64,000 nt of DNA, from contig JAJHTX010000001.1 in the NCBI GenBank assembly GCA_032164295.1, positions 3,596,001-3,660,000 of the forward strand, read 5' to 3'. Origin of the DNA: Inonotus obliquus (taxonomy: Eukaryota; Basidiomycota; Agaricomycetes; Hymenochaetales; Hymenochaetaceae). The position numbers and the translations under genes are program-made. Shown here piece by piece: positions 12,298-24,200 of the stretch. The stretch's first letter is position 1. Every line of letters begins with the position of its first letter. The notes below the pieces were generated by a model. It made no database searches and was not told the DNA's origin. It was given only the letters and a program-made list of their open reading frames with translations.

Positions 12298-14394
12298 CTA
12301 TTTGAAACCGAGCACCTTAGCCACATTGGAGTGGCGAGGCTCCAAACGAATCCTGAATGGGACCGGCGACCGCCCGGAAAGACCGTCATACTCGTTGAGA
12401 TCGATGGGTTCGCCAGGGATCTCGTACATGTTGAAGGCCCAGAGCATACGAGAGATGGCAAGCCAAATTTCGCGTTCAGCGACGATCATCCCAGGACAGA
12501 TACGGCGCCTGGAAAGATATGAAATTCAGCGGAGGATAAACTGATGTTAGTGTTTGATCTATCTCAGCTGGAAAAGCCCGCTTACCCAGCGCCGAACATC
12601 CAATGGTCACGCTCGTAAGCGTTCGGAAGATTTGCCGACTCTGTATTGTTGGTCGAGTCGTTGATGTACCTCTCCGGCTGCCAGGGTAAAAAATCCGATT
12701 AGTGGTGAATCAAAGGTTATCACACGCTAAGATTGGGCGCGAAAATCATCCTTACATTAAACTTTTGCGGCTCTGGGTGGCGATCAGGACTATGGTGCAT
12801 GGAATATGTATTCAACACGAGCACAGTGTCTTTGGGGATGAACTGTCCCTTGTATACAAAGTCCTCGGATGCAACATGAGGAGTGCCGAGCCAGAAGGGA
12901 TTGTGGACACGCTCGACTTCTTTGATGATGGCCTAATGTCATGTCAGGTACGACCGCTATTAAAATAGGTGGTTGAAGCAGACATACATGGCAGTAAGGG
13001 AGATCCTTTTCATCCTCGACAGTAGGAAGACGATCCCGGCCGACGACTCGGTCGAGCTCCTCCTGTGCCTTCTTCTGGATTTCCGGATACGCAGGGATAA
13101 GAGCACTGAACCACTGCATGATGGATGCAGTTGTTTCAACACCACCGATCATGAACGCCGAGGCGAGAATCGCCATGTCAAGGTCGTCGAGGCCTTCCGA
13201 ATGGCGCGCCTCGATCATCGTTTTAGCGAGGCAGTCCGGAATATGTTCACCAGCATTAAGTCGAGCCTCGATCCGCTTGATCATACCACCGTAGGTGTCA
13301 ACGAGTCCCTGGTGTAGCTTCTTTCCTCTGCTAAGCATGGTAGTGGGAATCCACTGCAAGGGCGAAATGAAGTCGACGAGGTTCGAGACAGGTCCAGTGC
13401 AGTTCCTGAACATAGAAAAGACGTATTATAAGATTCACCAATTTCCAATTTACCAAAAATTTCCAGCTAGATACTCACATGAACTCGCGAGATAGACGCA
13501 GTGCCTGCTTGACCAAGGGATCATTGACAGTCTCAGTACGCGTACCAAAAACGATGGTGAGCATATTATTTAATGAACAGCGACCAGCATGCGGCTGGGG
13601 ATTGACGGGGTTGTTGCCAGCACGGAAGAGTTCTTTAACGAGGACCGTTGCCTCAAAGTCAAGAACATTCGTGTAATCATCGACGGCACGTTGATTGAGC
13701 CATGTATTCGCGACTTTGCGGTGCTTGCGCCTTTGAGATGCAAACCAGGGTCAGTCTAGAAGCTGCGAACGTATGACAAATTTGCTTACCAACGGTCATT
13801 GTACGGAGTAGCAGTGATGCCCCTGCCTGCGAATACAGTCTGGGACTTGATGAACATTTCCTTCCGCTGTGATCCGTCCCATGTGAGTCAGAACTCGGCA
13901 TTCATAGAAAGGATAGGTCCGACATACACTAGAGAAGACAGAGCCATTGGTGACGAACAAGTCTTTTGCAATACCAGGATCAGAGATTATAACGAAATGT
14001 TGGTTTCCGAGCCAGAGAGAGTACAATGGGCCGAATTTCTTATACCAATAGTCGAGCATACGTTCTGGGTAATGAGAAAGGAACGGGAACGATCCTGTCG
14101 GGGAGCTGCGGCGTCAGTAACATCCTTTTTGAAAAGGGCGACATACTGACCGACTCCGGGGAGTCCAACCGGACCATTCGGGGTAGCATAGCCCTCTTTG
14201 TTGTAAAGCTTGCGCCCAAATATACCGAGCGCATTGAAGCCCTTGGGGAAGATATACAGGCCTGCTAGTAGAATGCATCCGAAGAGCACGACGGCATGAT
14301 TGAGCTTCACCTCTGGCACGTCTAGATTAGACGTTGAGGAGAAGGGGATCAAATTTGGCCATGCTGAGACGGATGGAGATGGTTGGGAAGACAT
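12298..14394 (-). CDS. Cytochrome P450 monooxygenase, membrane-anchored
   Basis: This is a haem-thiolate monooxygenase, probably anchored in the endoplasmic reticulum. Exons on the minus strand are 14394-14151, 14094-13928, 13866-13790, 13730-13479, 13405-12988, 12932-12756, 12677-12586 and 12508-12298; together they give 545 aa in frame. A single hydrophobic anchor lies at about residues 33-50 (VVLFGCILLAGLYIFP) and is followed by a proline-rich hinge (GPVGLPGVG). The I-helix threonine motif is FMIGGVETTAS, the K-helix ExxR is EVER, and the PERF-type motif is PERYIND. The haem signature FGAGRRICPG puts the thiolate ligand at Cys480. Exon 1 is best joined with a GTCAGT donor; a nearby GTATGT would break the frame. 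The substrate cannot be told from sequence. The style resembles the large agaricomycete P450 families related to O-methylsterigmatocystin oxidoreductase-like proteins; no other biosynthetic genes are adjacent. Confidence 0.93.
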
Positions 14395-15180
14395 CTTTTG
14401 GTGCTGTTCTATCTCGAGTCGGCTGTGTGTTAGGGAATAGAATTTGGGCGATGATGAAGGAGAATACACGAAATTTCGAGCTCCTTTATAGCTTTCAGCA
14501 GGTAGTTTAGTAACGCAGGTATTGACTAGTTTGATCCTAACAAGAAAACATTTGTTGCTCTGGGTGGTTCTGCGAGACAAATCAGATGATCTAGATTCCA
14601 CTCCGAGTTGTCATCCAGTAGAGTCAAGATAGAATAAGGGGGATTCGGTTAGACGGAGGAACTATCAAGAAAATTTGATGTGACATTGCGCAAAAGGACC
14701 GAACACTAGGCGTTGCACCTTATTTATGCATAAGTTAATTCAAATCACGCAAGCTTGTAGGTTAATTGGTCCAGGCAAAATGAAAATGCGCACACGACGC
14801 TCGGCGAAACGGATCAAGACATGTCAAAGTATAATAACACGGTACCAGGGGTTAATGTATAATCAGCGTATTTTCTCACCAAGTGATTAGTGGCAGAATT
14901 TGATGAGTCCCACAGATACAGAACGTGAGGCACAGCCGACCGAGCATGAAGAACACATGTGCCAGTTGGCAGGACGTCGTTAAAGCAGTGAGATGTGAGG
15001 AGTCGTCCTCCCATGGCGTACGCAGCTGTGTACCACAACGAGTCGCTCTGATAGAAGCTATCGGCAAAAGCAGCTACATTTTCGGACGAGAAGAGGAAGA
15101 ACGGAGTAAGATGCGCTATTTTGGGCGAAGGACTGGCACCGTTTAAGCGCTGTTTCGGGGGTGATGTCACGAACCAAATT
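14395..15180. other. Upstream flank of the P450 gene, no confirmed gene
   Basis: This holds the P450 promoter side and unassigned sequence. A 118-codon open frame (15170-14814, minus) has no recognisable motif. I see nothing else I can support. Confidence 0.4.
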
Positions 15181-15463
15181 CTAAATCCGTGGGAGATGGA
15201 TAGAGCTAGAAATTGAATTCAGCGTGGGAGTGCCGCGCGAAACATTGCGTGGAACAGTGAAGGACACTTCATGGAGTGGATTGGAGTGGTATCGACCCTT
15301 CGGATTCTTTCGGAAGTGAGCCAAAAACTCAAGTACGTTCATGGCCACTTGCTCATCATTAAAAGAATGGAACTTCCTCATTAGTCTGTGATGTACAACG
15401 GGCTGTGCACGGAAATACTCACCCAAAGCCGAGCGATACGCAGACTGACCAAGCGCCTAGCAT
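15181..15463 (-). CDS. Possible small hypothetical protein (81 aa, two exons)
   Basis: An ATG at 15463 opens 13 codons that end in a GTGAGT donor. A 37-nt candidate intron (15422-15386) ends in CACAG, and the frame then continues to a stop at 15181, giving 81 aa without a known domain. The intron is shorter than the 50-78 nt seen in neighbouring genes. It would be divergent from the HPP gene 450 bp away. Splicing logic is the only support, so this could be chance. Confidence 0.2.
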
Positions 15464-15915
15464 GATGGAGCAAGGGAGAGGTAGTCATTGGGGTGGTGGT
15501 GGAAGGAGGAGACGGAATCAATCACGAGACACGGAATCAATCAGCTGATCACCCTGATCAGTGATCGTCGCAATCCCGGAATCCCGTGACGTGATAACTC
15601 TTCAGAATTTTCTCACTTCGCACGCACGCACTGACCCGTGGACTTGTGCCAGTTATTTTGATACTATTGAGCAACATTCGAGACTGCTCGTTGATGGCGT
15701 TCGCTCTAGTACACAGTCCGCGACGACAGCGGAATACGTGACGAATACTAAATATAAATTCTCTCTAGACGTCGTCTCTTGGAACACTACTGGATATATC
15801 CATTGCCACTAGTCTCGACCACCTCCACGGCAAGGGAAAACTTGGTATATATGCACCTCACCGCTGCTCGTACTTCCTTCACACCCACCGCCACCTTCTC
15901 TCTGTCTCTCTCGAG
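15464..15915. promoter_or_regulatory. Upstream region of the HPP gene
   Basis: No gene is visible. The last ~60 bases before the HPP start codon are C/T-rich (CTCTCTGTCTCTCTCGAG), as is common just upstream of basidiomycete start codons, and a TATATATG stretch lies about 70 bp before the ATG. Confidence 0.4.
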
Positions 15916-16735
15916 ATGAGCCAAAGTCGTCTCGCCCGTCTCCCTTACTCGCTATCCTACTGGTTGGGCTATCGTCCCGCTCCTCCTCCAAAGCATCCAA
16001 ACTACATCATCTGGTTTTGGTCTTTCATTGGCGCCTTTGGTGGTCTATCCATCCTCCAGGTTTGTTCTACTTGGCTTACATGCATTTGACCTTTACTAAA
16101 ACTCATCCACTCTAGGCGGTGTTTGGGCACGCCCAATACTTTGTTAACCGGAATGTGCCGAGCATTATTGCCAGTTATGTAAGGCTACCTCAATCAACTA
16201 AAGATCCATATTTTAAACGACAACATTCACCGATTAGGGCGCTTCTGCCGTACTATGCTATGGCGCAATAGAGGTCCCCCTTGCCCAGCCACGCGCACTC
16301 ATCGGCGGCCATTTTATTGCCGCGGTGATCGGCGTATGCATCACAAAGCTATTTCGCCTGTCATCCAGTTTCGAGTCGCTCCGCTGGCTCACCGGTTCGC
16401 TCTCGGCATCAATTGCTATAGTCGTTATGCAGATGACGGCGACAACTCATCCACCTGCTGGTGCAACAGCACTCCTGGCTGCAGTCAATGACGAGGTCCT
16501 CGAAATTGGTTGGTATTACCTGCCCGTCATTCTGCTGTCCAGCACCCTCGTCCTTGCCAGTGCGCTTCTAATAAATAACATCCAACGGAGGTATCCTGTG
16601 TACTGGTTTGAGCCGGCACCGCCTCCCTTCCCCGCAACACCTACGACTTTGGTGGAGAAGCGAATGAATGGCGATCCGTCAGAGAGTGATGAAGCTGGGA
16701 TAGAGGCTCAGGAGCTTGCAGAAGATCGAGTCTAA
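15916..16735 (+). CDS. HPP-family integral membrane protein
   Basis: Exons are 15916-16059, 16116-16178 and 16238-16735, giving 234 aa in frame. The protein starts with RLPYSLSYWLGYRPAPPPKH, the usual fungal HPP opening. Hydrophobic segments follow (WFWSFIGAFGGLSILQ; ASYGASAVLCYGAIEVPLAQ; ALIGGHFIAAVIGVCI; LTGSLSASIAIVVMQM; YYLPVILLSSTLVLASALLI). The family-defining loop TTHPPAGATALLAA contains the His-Pro-Pro triplet. The C-terminus is a charged cytoplasmic tail. HPP proteins are multi-pass; some plant and cyanobacterial members transport nitrite, but the role of the fungal ones is not established. Length and topology are normal for the family. Confidence 0.93.
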
Positions 16736-16914
16736 AAGGGGCACTTTGCCCAAAATTCCTTGCGTGCTCGATTACTGTATAGGTTGACCGACCCTCCCAA
16801 GTCCTATGTCATTATGCGTCCCTCCCCGGGCACATCATCCCCCTTCCCGATAATTCCAATATGACATTTATTATAATGTTATGAGAAAAATGCTGTCTTC
16901 AGTCCTGGCGACGT

Positions 16915-18654
16915 ATGAGCAAAGCTGACAGCTACCTTGAAGTTTGCGCTGCCGCTCCCCTTTGCTCTGCTTGTCCCTTCTGTCGATTCGATATGAGAAA
17001 GAGTGCGACCGGCTTTGTCTGTAAGCGGTCTATGTCCTGCGACAACGAGCTTTCCTCTAAAAATGGGAGCCTAGAGCTGCCTCCAGAAATTCTCGTTGAT
17101 ATATTCTGTCGCTGCTTACCCACCGACCATATCCGCCTCAGCACGCCTCCCCAACTGCTGCCTCCATTCACTCTTGCTCAAGTCTGCTCTCTCTGGCACT
17201 ACCTCGTTCTTTCATCGCCCCAACTATGGAATCGCATCGTGCTTGGCCGGCATGGCGCTGACTCTGCGAGGGAGTTATCGGTGTTCGAAAACTGGCTGGC
17301 GAGAGCGGGATCGGACCATGCACCGGTCAAAGTTATTCTCGACCCCCAGATGGACGATGCCCTTCAAGTGCTACTTAGTGAAGGCGCGTGCGCCAAGTAT
17401 GAAAGGGAAACTACTGCGTTGATCAATGAACTCTGTGCCAACTCACATCGATTGCAGTGTCTCGATCTGGACGTCCTGGATGCTGATGTGCTTGTTCCTC
17501 TGTTCTCAACCATGAGCTCGTCGGACCCTGAATGTGCAGCGACGATGCCTCTGCTTGAAGAGCTAAAATTGACTACGACGTCGCTTGGCGGGCATTCGAA
17601 CGCCCGTGTTCTCCATAATATCGCTCGAGCATGTCCACGTCTGCGTGGTATTACCTTGACATGTCCGGGTCTCCTTCCTGCCCCCGTCGGCCAACAAGAT
17701 GCACCGATCCTCCAGGACATGCGCGTCCTCAGACTTCGTTTCTGCACAGCCGTATCGCATACTCTAACCTGGACTGACGCATGTCCAAGCCTGAACTATC
17801 TGGGTGTACAGCTGTTTTGCCGAGCAAATGGAAGCGACGATAATCCAGTTATTTCCGAGTTTGATGGGTTCGATGACAATCCAGAATCTGATGGATTGGG
17901 AGGTGATGGTTGGGTGATTGTAAATCGACATGTCGGACGTAGCAGGAATAATACGAGGCCTGTACCCAGCAGCGAAATACGGGTACTCACGCAGCTCACT
18001 TGCCTCGAGCTATGTAGTTTCTCAGCACCTCAATCCATAGGCGCGCTTCTGGACTCCCTAACTACACCTGCGCTCAGGTGCCTCAAGATCAGTTCGTCTA
18101 CCCCTGAAACTGGTCCTCGAAATGCACGATGGCCCCATGTCGCCTTATTACTCCTTCGCTCCGATGCACCACCGCCTCTCGAAGAGCTCGAAATAATCGG
18201 TGTTCCGATGAACATCGATGATATGCGGGCTTGTTTGACATTGACACCACGGCTCAAGAAACTTTCGATTGGGATGTTTCCTGAGTTAGATGATCTGCTT
18301 CAGGAATTGACGATCCCAGTCAGGTTCTCAACGAGTACTTGCTCAGGCCAGGACGCGAGCGAACCGGTTGGTAGTTTACTTTGCCCAAAACTAGAGGCTC
18401 TTGATGTTGCGGAGGCGTCCTTCTCAGTCAATGTTCTGGCGTCGATGATTTCCTCACGCGACGGCAGCGGCCGTCGAAATGAATTGCCTGGAGCTTCAAA
18501 TTCAGATGTCAGTGAGCTGAAGGAGCTCCGCGTAGATACGAAAGCTGCAAAGAGCGTTGCGGAGCATCCTTCCATTGCACAATGCATCTCACAGAACTTG
18601 AGACTAACGGCAGTCGATCCAGACGTTATCCTCCTAAACTTTCGAGTGCATTGA
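16915..18654 (+). CDS. F-box protein with leucine-rich C-terminal region
   Basis: This is a single exon of 579 codons if the first ATG is used; ATGs at 16993 and 17032 are also possible, and the segment before 17032 is Cys-rich and unlike the rest. The F-box lies at about residues 54-108 (LELPPEILVDIFCRC, then FTLAQVCSLWHYLVLSSPQL and WNRI). This is the Skp1-binding module of SCF ubiquitin ligases. The remainder consists of imperfect leucine-rich segments (LEELKLTTTSLGG, LRGITLTCPG, MRVLRLRFC, LTCLELCSFS, LRCLKISSS, LEELEIIG, LKKLSIGMFPEL), consistent with a substrate-binding repeat domain. Such F-box genes are greatly expanded in agaricomycetes. The substrate is unknown. Confidence 0.82.
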   Translation: MSKADSYLEVCAAAPLCSACPFCRFDMRKSATGFVCKRSMSCDNELSSKNGSLELPPEILVDIFCRCLPTDHIRLSTPPQLLPPFTLAQVCSLWHYLVLSSPQLWNRIVLGRHGADSARELSVFENWLARAGSDHAPVKVILDPQMDDALQVLLSEGACAKYERETTALINELCANSHRLQCLDLDVLDADVLVPLFSTMSSSDPECAATMPLLEELKLTTTSLGGHSNARVLHNIARACPRLRGITLTCPGLLPAPVGQQDAPILQDMRVLRLRFCTAVSHTLTWTDACPSLNYLGVQLFCRANGSDDNPVISEFDGFDDNPESDGLGGDGWVIVNRHVGRSRNNTRPVPSSEIRVLTQLTCLELCSFSAPQSIGALLDSLTTPALRCLKISSSTPETGPRNARWPHVALLLLRSDAPPPLEELEIIGVPMNIDDMRACLTLTPRLKKLSIGMFPELDDLLQELTIPVRFSTSTCSGQDASEPVGSLLCPKLEALDVAEASFSVNVLASMISSRDGSGRRNELPGASNSDVSELKELRVDTKAAKSVAEHPSIAQCISQNLRLTAVDPDVILLNFRVH

Positions 18655-18857
18655 ATGTTCCGTGATCAAGTAATAATCTGCCGTTTAATTGGTGTGATGT
18701 CAATGAATGCTCAGGCTCGGCGGGAACATGAAGACATACATGAGGCATTGATAATATATTTCTGCGACCCTTTGGGGACAATATCAGTGGTGCAGTACAA
18801 ATACATCCAAGTGTCCCATGCGATTCCCACCATTATCACCTCTCCGTCGTCCTCGAG

Positions 18858-20630
18858 ATGGGTACCATCGTCTCCAAAGTGAAGGTCCTCCGCATCGCCG
18901 TCAAACAAGTCCTTCAGCTCTCCGCATCCTATGAGCGTCTTATCCAGCGCATTCAGACCGATCCTGGTCTACCTGTCCAGAATCCAACACGATCCTTCTG
19001 GCACGACGTGCCCTCTACGATAGCAAACCACGTCCTAGATACCTTACCCGCCTACGTTGACGTCGTCATTATTGGTTCGGGAATTACTGGAACGAGTGCC
19101 GCGCGCACCTTTTTCCGTGAGGCTGGCAACGACCATACGGTCCTCATGCTTGAGGCGAGAGAGGCTTGTTCAGGTGCTACTGGAAGGTGCGTCGCTTATC
19201 GCTTATCGGTTCACATAAACCCCGGTTCACCGTCCTCCGCAGAAACGGCGGACACATCAAACCTCCATTATACGACGATTACCTCTTGCTCAAGAAAAAA
19301 TATGGTGCAGAGCAGGCTGCAAAGCTCATCCGATTCAGGCTCAAGCATATCCGCGAAATGCTCGCCGTTGCCGACGAGGAAGGTATTTTGGATAAATGCA
19401 ACTGTCGCAAGGTCGACAGTTTGGATGTCTTCTTCAGGACTGAATACTTCGAAGAAGCAAAGGAACAGCTGGAGACGTGGAGAGCAGAGATGCCTGAAGA
19501 ATCGGCAGACAGCATTTGGATTGAAGGCAAAGAAGCCATCGATGTAATTTGTCAACTATACTCACAACGGCAGAATCAATTACGGCACTAACGATGAAAC
19601 AAAACTTTTTTTTCAGAGGTTTCGTCTGTCTCCTGAAGTAATCGGTGTTATTTACAGCATGGCAGGCGCTGTTCACCCGTATCGCTTTGTTACGAGTATA
19701 CTTGCCCGCCTCGTCGCCGAGCATCCGGGTCACTTCTACTTCTCAACGAACACACCTTGCACTGCAATCCAAGTTGTCACCGGTCCGAACGGACGGCCTC
19801 TGTATAGAATCGACACCCCTCGGGGCGTTGTTCTCACTAATCACGTCGTACATGCAACTAACGCCTGGGCATCTCACCTCCTTCCACAGATGCGCACGAA
19901 GATATTCTGTGTCCGAGGTAACATGACGACACAACGTCCTGGAAATGCGCTTTCGGCGGCTTCCCGTGATGGGCATCGTAGCTGGGTGTTCTATGATCGA
20001 CACGTTGGTTACGATTATCTTACTCAACTCCCCACTGGAGAACGCGAGTTGATGTTTGGCGGTGGTTTTGTTCAGGCAGGCGAGGACGGACTTGGTGAGA
20101 TCGGAACCTCAGATGACTCGCAGTTCAACTCGGGTGTTGCAGCACATCTTGCAGGTGCCTTGCCTATACTATTCGGCGAGAAGAACTGGGGAAGCGAAGC
20201 AACCCCCTTACACCACGACAATGATAATGGTGACGAGGAGCAACAGTGGTTTGAAGGACGCGTTAAGGCAATGTGGAGCGGTATCATTGGAATTTCTGCT
20301 GACAGAATTCCCTGGGTGGGGCGCATCCCTGAAAGACTGACGAATCGTCCTCTGCCTTCATATGCTCTGCCTGGCGAAGCTCCACGCTCCGAGAATGGCG
20401 AAAAAGAGAAGGTCTATCGTACTGAGCTTGCAGCGCCTGGGGAATGGCTTGCTGCGGGGTACAGTGGAGAGGGTATGGCGCATGCTTTCCTCTGTGGTCG
20501 TGCCATTGCCTTGCAGGTTCTTGGTCGAAAGAAGGATACTGCCGATTGGCTACCGGAATGCCTTAGCATTACTGAGGTGCGCTGGTCGAAAGCACGGGCT
20601 GAGGACTTGATCGAGGAACTATGGGGTTAA
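18858..20630 (+). CDS. FAD-dependent oxidoreductase (DAO family)
   Basis: Exons are 18858-19186, 19243-19543 and 19617-20630, giving 547 aa in frame. An N-terminal dinucleotide-binding motif (VDVVIIGSGITGTSAARTFF, GxGxxG at residues 73-78) is followed by the acidic ribose-binding strand end (VLMLEAREACSGATGRNGGH). This layout is that of the glycine/D-amino-acid oxidase-like (DAO) superfamily, including the FAD-contacting SGATGRNGG loop. The C-terminal substrate domain shows MWSGIIGISADRIPWVGRI and GEWLAAGYSGEGMAHAFLCG, the second FAD-contacting region. Fungal relatives are usually annotated as FAD-dependent oxidoreductases of unknown amine substrate. An Asp/Asn-rich insertion (HHDNDNGDEEQQ) is a surface loop. 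This is the last host gene before the transposon island. Confidence 0.92.
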
Positions 20631-20920
20631 GCACTTGGGTTTTGCAATGTCTGCGTGGACTGAGACTAGTCACTCGGTTACTGTGGCATGGCTTGACTGC
20701 GATTTCATGATCATCTCAATCTTGGATACACCCGAGCCACATATTTTAAACTAGGCGATGTATTCGTGTAGTATGACAAACATATTTATAACGCGCGTCA
20801 GTAATCTGATTACAAGTGCGCCGGTGCTGCTAAGAACTATCAGGTATTGTGATCTCTATGAAAAGCGTAGAAATAAAAGCAGGGAGGATGCCGGATAGTG
20901 TTCTGCTTTTTCTGGATACT
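20631..20920. other. Gap between the FAD oxidoreductase and Copia-1
   Basis: This is the 3' flank of the oxidoreductase gene, ending at the target duplication of Copia-1. No gene is visible. Confidence 0.5.
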
Positions 20921-20925
20921 GATAT

Positions 20926-21187
20926 TCTTAAGATAATGACTACCTAGTACGGAACAATAGAACGAGAACAATAAAACGAGAACAATAACGACGAAAGACA
21001 ATAAGAACGAATCACATGTGATCACAATAGAATGTGTATTATTAGATTCAAACGGAGCTTAAATTATCTTGTACTTTAGTATATAAGAACGGCCTCTGGC
21101 AGGCATAGAATATAACGATTTTGTGAACGTTCTACGCCTCCTGTCTGAGTTCATCTCATTCTCTCTGAGGATTCACTGTATCTAAAA
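20926..21187 (+). repeat. Copia-1 left LTR
   Basis: 262 bp, matching 25654-25915 with three substitutions. It contains a TATATAAG promoter element near 21082, about 105 bp from the right end. Confidence 0.93.
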
Positions 21188-21242
21188 GGTTATGAGCCTT
21201 GCTTGACACTGCACGCACTCTCGATCTACGCTCAACATCTTT

Positions 21243-24200
21243 ATGTCTACTGGCTCAACGTCGAACGTCCCTGTAACACGCTCTCGAGCATCTGCTGCCG
21301 TTAACCCTACTCCACCGACGACTCAAGTCATTGTACCTGCTACTCCTCAACCACCGCCACCATCTCCCTCTAATGCATCTTCATCTTCATCTAACGCATC
21401 TACCCCTCCACCCATTCTTCCAACGAACCCAATGGCAACGTATACGCCAGTCTTTGTTGTTACGAACATAGACAATAGCGATGTTAACCGCACTTTCGAT
21501 AAACTCGAAAAGTTGTCGGGCATTGCAAACTACCAAACGTGGAAATTTAGGATTATGTCTGGGCTTGCGGCCCTAGGCTTATCCGATCATCTGAAGTATG
21601 AACCAGACCCAAACGACGCTGACGAATATCGAATGAATATGTGCATTTATCATGCCATAATAAGTTCAATTCCAAATCATTTACTTGGAAACTTGCTAAT
21701 GAAGCAGACGGTTAAAACTATTTGGTCAGCTTTAGCTGATAGATACGATATTCAAACAACGGTTACCGACTCTGCTGACATCTCGAAACTATTTACGATA
21801 CGAGGACACGTTACAGAATTTGACAAAACACTCGATAAAGTTCAAGAAAGTTACGCTCAACTCTGCGCACACGGTCATCAACCGGACGATAAAACGTACA
21901 TCAGCGCTATTAACCTCGCAATGCCACCGCCTTACAAACGAATTGCGCTTATGCTTGAAGACCAAATCAAGTATTTTAACGATACGATAGCTCAAAACCC
22001 CGCACAACACAAAACATTATCACCTGAAACACTCATTGTGCAACTACGAGCGGCTTTCGCGTCCTGGAAGTCGCAATACAAGCCTTATCACCCCTCTCCC
22101 GGACGAGGCCGAGGATACGTTAACAGAGGCAGAGGAACCCCTTACGAACGAGGACGCGGACGTGGATATAAAGGATCGAACTTTAACCCGCGTCACACTC
22201 TCTATCAAAACCACGATCACTCAAACGCTGCACAGCAAAAAGACATGACGAAGGTCAAGTGCTTTAATTGCAACAGGTTCGGTCACTACTCGAAGGACTG
22301 CCGATTCCCTCCAACCGACGCTACAAAGAATGCACGCATGAAACGAATCGAAAGCGGAAAGTTGACATTTAACTCGCCTCAAGAAGTTATTAATTTTGTA
22401 AATCAACAAAACGAAAACAAGAAACAGAAACAACCGATTCCTTCGACATCTACTGCTCGTATTGAAGAGGTTAACGTTGCCTCAGTCAAAGAAGTTGACA
22501 TTGCGATGAAGGAATACGATTTCAGTAGTTTTATTGACGAACATTATAAGGAATTGGAAAACAACATTGACGTAAGTAAAGTTTACGCTATACTTGACTC
22601 AGGAGCATCAATTCATTCATCACCACATTTATTCTTAATGCGAAATATTAACAAAAACACAGTTCCTATAGTAATATCGACGGCGAACGGATCCTTATTA
22701 TTTACGAATACGACTGGAGACTTATTTATTCCAATACTAAAAAATGAAAACACAAAAACAGTAAGCATTATACGACTTCAAAATGTTTACTATCACCCAC
22801 GATTAACTTTTACACTAGTCTCTCAATCTCAATTATGTAAATGTGGATATATATGTATCTTTGAAAATGAACATTGTACTATTTATGATTCAAAAAATCG
22901 ATACTGCGGAAAAATTAAGAAAAATCAAACAAACTTATATCCGATATGAATGCAAATTATTAGAACTCCTGAGAAACAACAAATAAATTCAATCACGTTA
23001 GAAGAATTACATAAAAAACTCGGACATGTAAGCTACGATTACATAAGAAAATTATTACATGACTCACCAGATATTATCAACACACGTGTTATTGACAATA
23101 AAGAAAAACAATGCGAAGATTGTTTAAAGGCGAACATAAAAAGATCAATAATACCAAAAATAAGACAAAGTTCACTATCTGAGAAATACGGAGATATATT
23201 ACATATGGATATATGGGGACCTGCACCAGTAAAAGGATACGGAAATATTGAATATTTATTAACAATAGTAGACGACGCCACACGATGGGCAGAAATGATA
23301 ATGCTAAAACACAAATCAGACAGCTATATAAAATACGTAACTTTTACTACAAAATTATTCACGCAATACGGAATAAAAATAAAAGTATTACAAAGTGACA
23401 ACGATACAGTATTTCTATCAAAAGATTTTACAAATTACTTAGAATCACAAGGAACAATACGAAGATTAACAGTACATGATACGCCACAACAAAATGGTGT
23501 CGCAGAAAGATTACATCAAACAATACTAAATCATACGAGAGCAATGATAACTGCAAAACAAATACCAAAACATTTATGGGCATACGTAGCCCAACACGCA
23601 GTATTCATTTACAACAGAACACCAAGAGTAGCAATAGAATATAAAACACCTTTCTTTAAACGATACAATGAAAATTTCAAAATAGATAACTTATACGAAA
23701 TAGGAAGGAAAATAATAATACGAAAAGAAAATACAAACAAATTACAAAATAAAGGAATTGAAGGAATATTTATGGGTTACGATGAGGAAACTAAAGATGG
23801 AATATTAACATATCATGATGGAAAAATAACTACGGAACGAAATATTCAATTTATCGATTTCAAAGAATCTCAAATTGAAGGGGAGAAAAATACGAGCAGC
23901 ACAAAAACAAATCAACAAAATAAAGAACAAAAAGACAACAAAGAAAATATAATAAGAAGATCAGAACGAGAACGAAAACCTACAAAACGATCATTAGGAA
24001 TAAACTTTACAAAAGACGAAGACATATCAATACATTTAACAGAATTTGCTTTTACAAATAATTACAACGACGTACCACAAACGTATCAAGAAGCAATAAA
24101 AAGTCCAGATAAAAACAAATGGATCGAGGCAATGAACAAAGAAATACAATCACTAATAAAACATAATACATGGGAATACGCTTATCCACCACGAAATATA

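Noticed and set aside
14814..15170. 118-codon minus frame downstream of the small hypothetical gene
   Set aside because: I could not join it to the 15.2-15.46 kb frame by a credible intron, and it has no recognisable motif.
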